Origin: an uncultured Bdellovibrio sp.
GTDB lineage: Bacteria > Bdellovibrionota > Bdellovibrionia > Bdellovibrionales > Bdellovibrionaceae
Reading direction: 5' to 3'
Assembly (NCBI GenBank): GCA_946480995.1
Contig: CAMLMF010000101.1
Coordinates: 1-7,985 of the forward strand
Length of the DNA: 7,985 nucleotides
Below the pieces are notes generated by a model. The model did not search any database. It worked only from the letters and a program-made list of their open reading frames with translations, and was not told the DNA's origin. Below, piece by piece: positions 6,439-7,985 of the stretch (positions are counted from its first letter, which is position 1; each line of letters opens with the position of its first letter). Position numbers and translations under genes: made by a program.

Positions 6439-6528
6439 TTTAGACCCCTGGGTTTTTAGTTTTCAGAAATTCACGAAGATCCGCAATACCCATTTGAACA
6501 TTGGCCTATTGTGAATGTAAAGTGGCGT

Positions 6529-6987
6529 ATGACGAAAATATATATTGATGCCGACGGCTGCCCGGTCAAAGAAGAAACTTACCGTGTGGCAGAACGCTAC
6601 AAGCTGCCAGTTGTAGTGGTCGCCAACACCTACCTGAATGTCCCCGCAAGTCCTCTGATTACCATGAATGTGGTCACAGGGAATTTTGATGCCGCTGACG
6701 ACTGGATTGTCGAACAGGCCGCGGCTGGTGATATTGTGATCACCGTCGATATTTTACTGGCAGAACGTTGTGTAAAAAAATCCGTACGTGTCCTGGGTCA
6801 CAAAGGTGATGAGTTTACAGAGGACAATATCGGTTCAGCCGTCGCCACTCGCGAACTGATGCAGAACCTACGACACATGGGCGAAATGCGCGGGGGCCCC
6901 GCACCGATGGACAAAAAGGCGCGCTCGAAATTTCTAGGAACACTTAATCAAATTATTCAGTCATTAAAAAAAGAAGGCTATCTGTGA
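6529..6987 (+). CDS. yaiI: YaiI/YqxD-family protein (UPF0178, DUF188)
   Basis: 152 residues, the family's usual length, from ATG 6529; a GTG at 6511 would add six residues (MNVKWR) that the family does not have, as members start at 'M..I.IDAD.CP'. The family signatures are visible: [11 protein letters not shown] at 4-14 with Asp7 and Asp9, VVANT at 31-35, FDAADDWI at 53-60, [15 protein letters not shown] at 67-81, and [10 protein letters not shown] at 121-130. The fold is reported as PIN-like with acidic residues that could bind metal, but the biological role is not established. The stop overlaps the next gene's GTG by 4 nt (GTGA), so the two are translationally coupled. The gene symbol is by family resemblance only. 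Confidence 0.9.
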   Translation: MTKIYIDADGCPVKEETYRVAERYKLPVVVVANTYLNVPASPLITMNVVTGNFDAADDWIVEQAAAGDIVITVDILLAERCVKKSVRVLGHKGDEFTEDNIGSAVATRELMQNLRHMGEMRGGPAPMDKKARSKFLGTLNQIIQSLKKEGYL

Positions 6988-7985
6988 GCGATACGACAAA
7001 CGCAACGCAATGGACTCTGGTTGGCAGTATTCCAGTTCTGTTAAAAGAAATGGAAGCCCAGGGGTTTATAAAAGAACTTAACATCAATGAACGAAAAATT
7101 GTCTTAAGCTATCACGACGGCGCCTTTGGTGCTTTAAACAATAAATGCAATCACATGGGTGGGCCCCTTGCAAAAGGTAAATTGAAAAAGGGCTGCATCG
7201 AATGTCCTTGGCACTATTGGGAGTTCAACCATCAAACTGGCGAATCCGTGAAGTCTTCAACGGAACCTTTGTCTTCTCATGGAGGCACAGTCCCGCATTA
7301 TCCGCTAAAAATCGAAGGTGATTTTCTATATATTAGCATGACCGAAGAATCTGAAAGAGTTCGCGCGGTCTATAACCCAGGAATCACCAATTTAAGTCGC
7401 GAGCCACAACGCGAGCCGGGGAAAATTCGCGTGCTAGGAATTTCAACAACGGCCATGGACAAAAATCACCCCCGCTTTTCAACTTCGGAAGAACTTTTAA
7501 AGACAGCCCTCAGCAAATCCGCTGACACCCTTGAAGTTGAAACTCGCTTCTTGGCTTTGTCAGATTTAAACTTCCGCCACTGCGAAGGATTTTATTCAAA
7601 GTCAGAAAAAGCCTGCACATGGCCTTGCTCAATTACAAAAATGGATCCTAAAGATGAAATGGCCCAAGTTTATGAAAACTTAGTTCATTGGGCGGACGTA
7701 GTTATCCTAGCGACCCCGATTCGCTGGGGGAATGCAAGTTCGCTTTATTATAAAATGGCTGAACGCTTGAACAGCGTGCAAAACCAAATCACTTTAAAAG
7801 ATCGTGTCCTTATTCAGAACAAAGTGGCGGCTTTTATCATCACTGGCGGACAAGACAATATTCAATCTGTCGCTGGTCAAATGCTGACCTTCTTTGGCGA
7901 GCTAGGTTTCACGGCACCTGCGTTTCCATTCGTCGCGCATTCTTTAGGTTGGTCGTCAGAAGATATGGAACGCAATATGGACTAT
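6984..7985 (+). CDS. Rieske [2Fe-2S] domain fused to NAD(P)H-dependent FMN reductase, C-terminus cut
   Basis: Open from GTG 6984 to the window edge (334 codons, no stop). The GTG overlaps the previous gene's TGA as GTGA, with GAAGG 6 nt upstream; the next in-frame ATG (residue 23) would cut the N-terminus. Residues about 10-118 form a Rieske domain: Cys55-x-His57 (CNHMGG) and Cys74-x2-His77 (CPWHYWEF), with the standard 16-residue gap, so all four cluster ligands are present. After a short linker, residues from about 147 form a flavodoxin-like FMN reductase domain ([32 protein letters not shown] at 236-257; ITGGQDN at 286-292). Three cysteines (200, 211, 215) in the loop are reminiscent of, but do not match, the iron-sulfur flavoprotein motif. 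It probably moves electrons from NAD(P)H through FMN to the Rieske cluster, or the reverse; the partner is unknown. Confidence 0.85.
   Translation, partial: MSDTTNATQWTLVGSIPVLLKEMEAQGFIKELNINERKIVLSYHDGAFGALNNKCNHMGGPLAKGKLKKGCIECPWHYWEFNHQTGESVKSSTEPLSSHGGTVPHYPLKIEGDFLYISMTEESERVRAVYNPGITNLSREPQREPGKIRVLGISTTAMDKNHPRFSTSEELLKTALSKSADTLEVETRFLALSDLNFRHCEGFYSKSEKACTWPCSITKMDPKDEMAQVYENLVHWADVVILATPIRWGNASSLYYKMAERLNSVQNQITLKDRVLIQNKVAAFIITGGQDNIQSVAGQMLTFFGELGFTAPAFPFVAHSLGWSSEDMERNMDY

Noticed and set aside
6494..6523. TTGAAC ... TAAAGT promoter-like pair before the YaiI gene
   Set aside because: Each hexamer matches only 4 of 6 positions and the start point would fall on the ATG, so it is not strong enough to annotate.
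1..7985. CRISPR array, tRNA, rRNA, insertion sequence, phage or toxin-antitoxin genes
   Set aside because: No regularly spaced repeats, tRNA-like cloverleaf, transposase or terminal inverted repeats were seen on either strand.

Overview
The window (about 46% G+C by eye) reads as chromosomal DNA of a Bdellovibrio-like predatory bacterium or a close relative in the Bdellovibrionota. The pointers are two TIGR02147/DUF4423-type regulators in tandem, a family abundant in Bdellovibrio, a matrixin-like secreted protease with a Gly/Asn-rich mature N-terminus, and many Sec-exported proteins. This assignment is inference from protein style; no rRNA or tRNA marker is present.

Layout. Positions 1-1270 hold two TIGR02147-family HTH regulators on the minus strand; the distal one is cut by the window edge. 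A 143-bp divergent intergenic region (1271-1413) carries operator-like TTATAC repeats and two opposed TATAAT hexamers. It separates the regulators from a plus-strand outer-membrane beta-barrel protein (1414-2025), which ends at a strong GAAA-tetraloop terminator (2082-2117).

From 6438 down to 2119 there are six consecutive minus-strand genes. The upstream three are a 64-residue acidic helical protein, a GNAT acetyltransferase and a 2OG-Fe(II) oxygenase-like protein. The downstream three are tightly coupled and all have signal peptides: a Cys-rich exported protein, a zinc metalloprotease with HExxHxxGxxH plus a Met-turn, and a small exported protein with two cysteines. The last triad looks like a secreted protease operon.

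On the plus strand from 6529, a YaiI/YqxD-family (UPF0178) protein overlaps by 4 nt a gene that runs off the right edge. That gene encodes a fusion of a Rieske [2Fe-2S] domain with an NAD(P)H-dependent FMN reductase/flavodoxin-like domain.

No CRISPR array, tRNA, rRNA, insertion sequence or phage gene was seen. The most interesting items are the Rieske-flavodoxin fusion, the protease triad, and the repeat-rich divergent promoter beside a TIGR02147 regulator.
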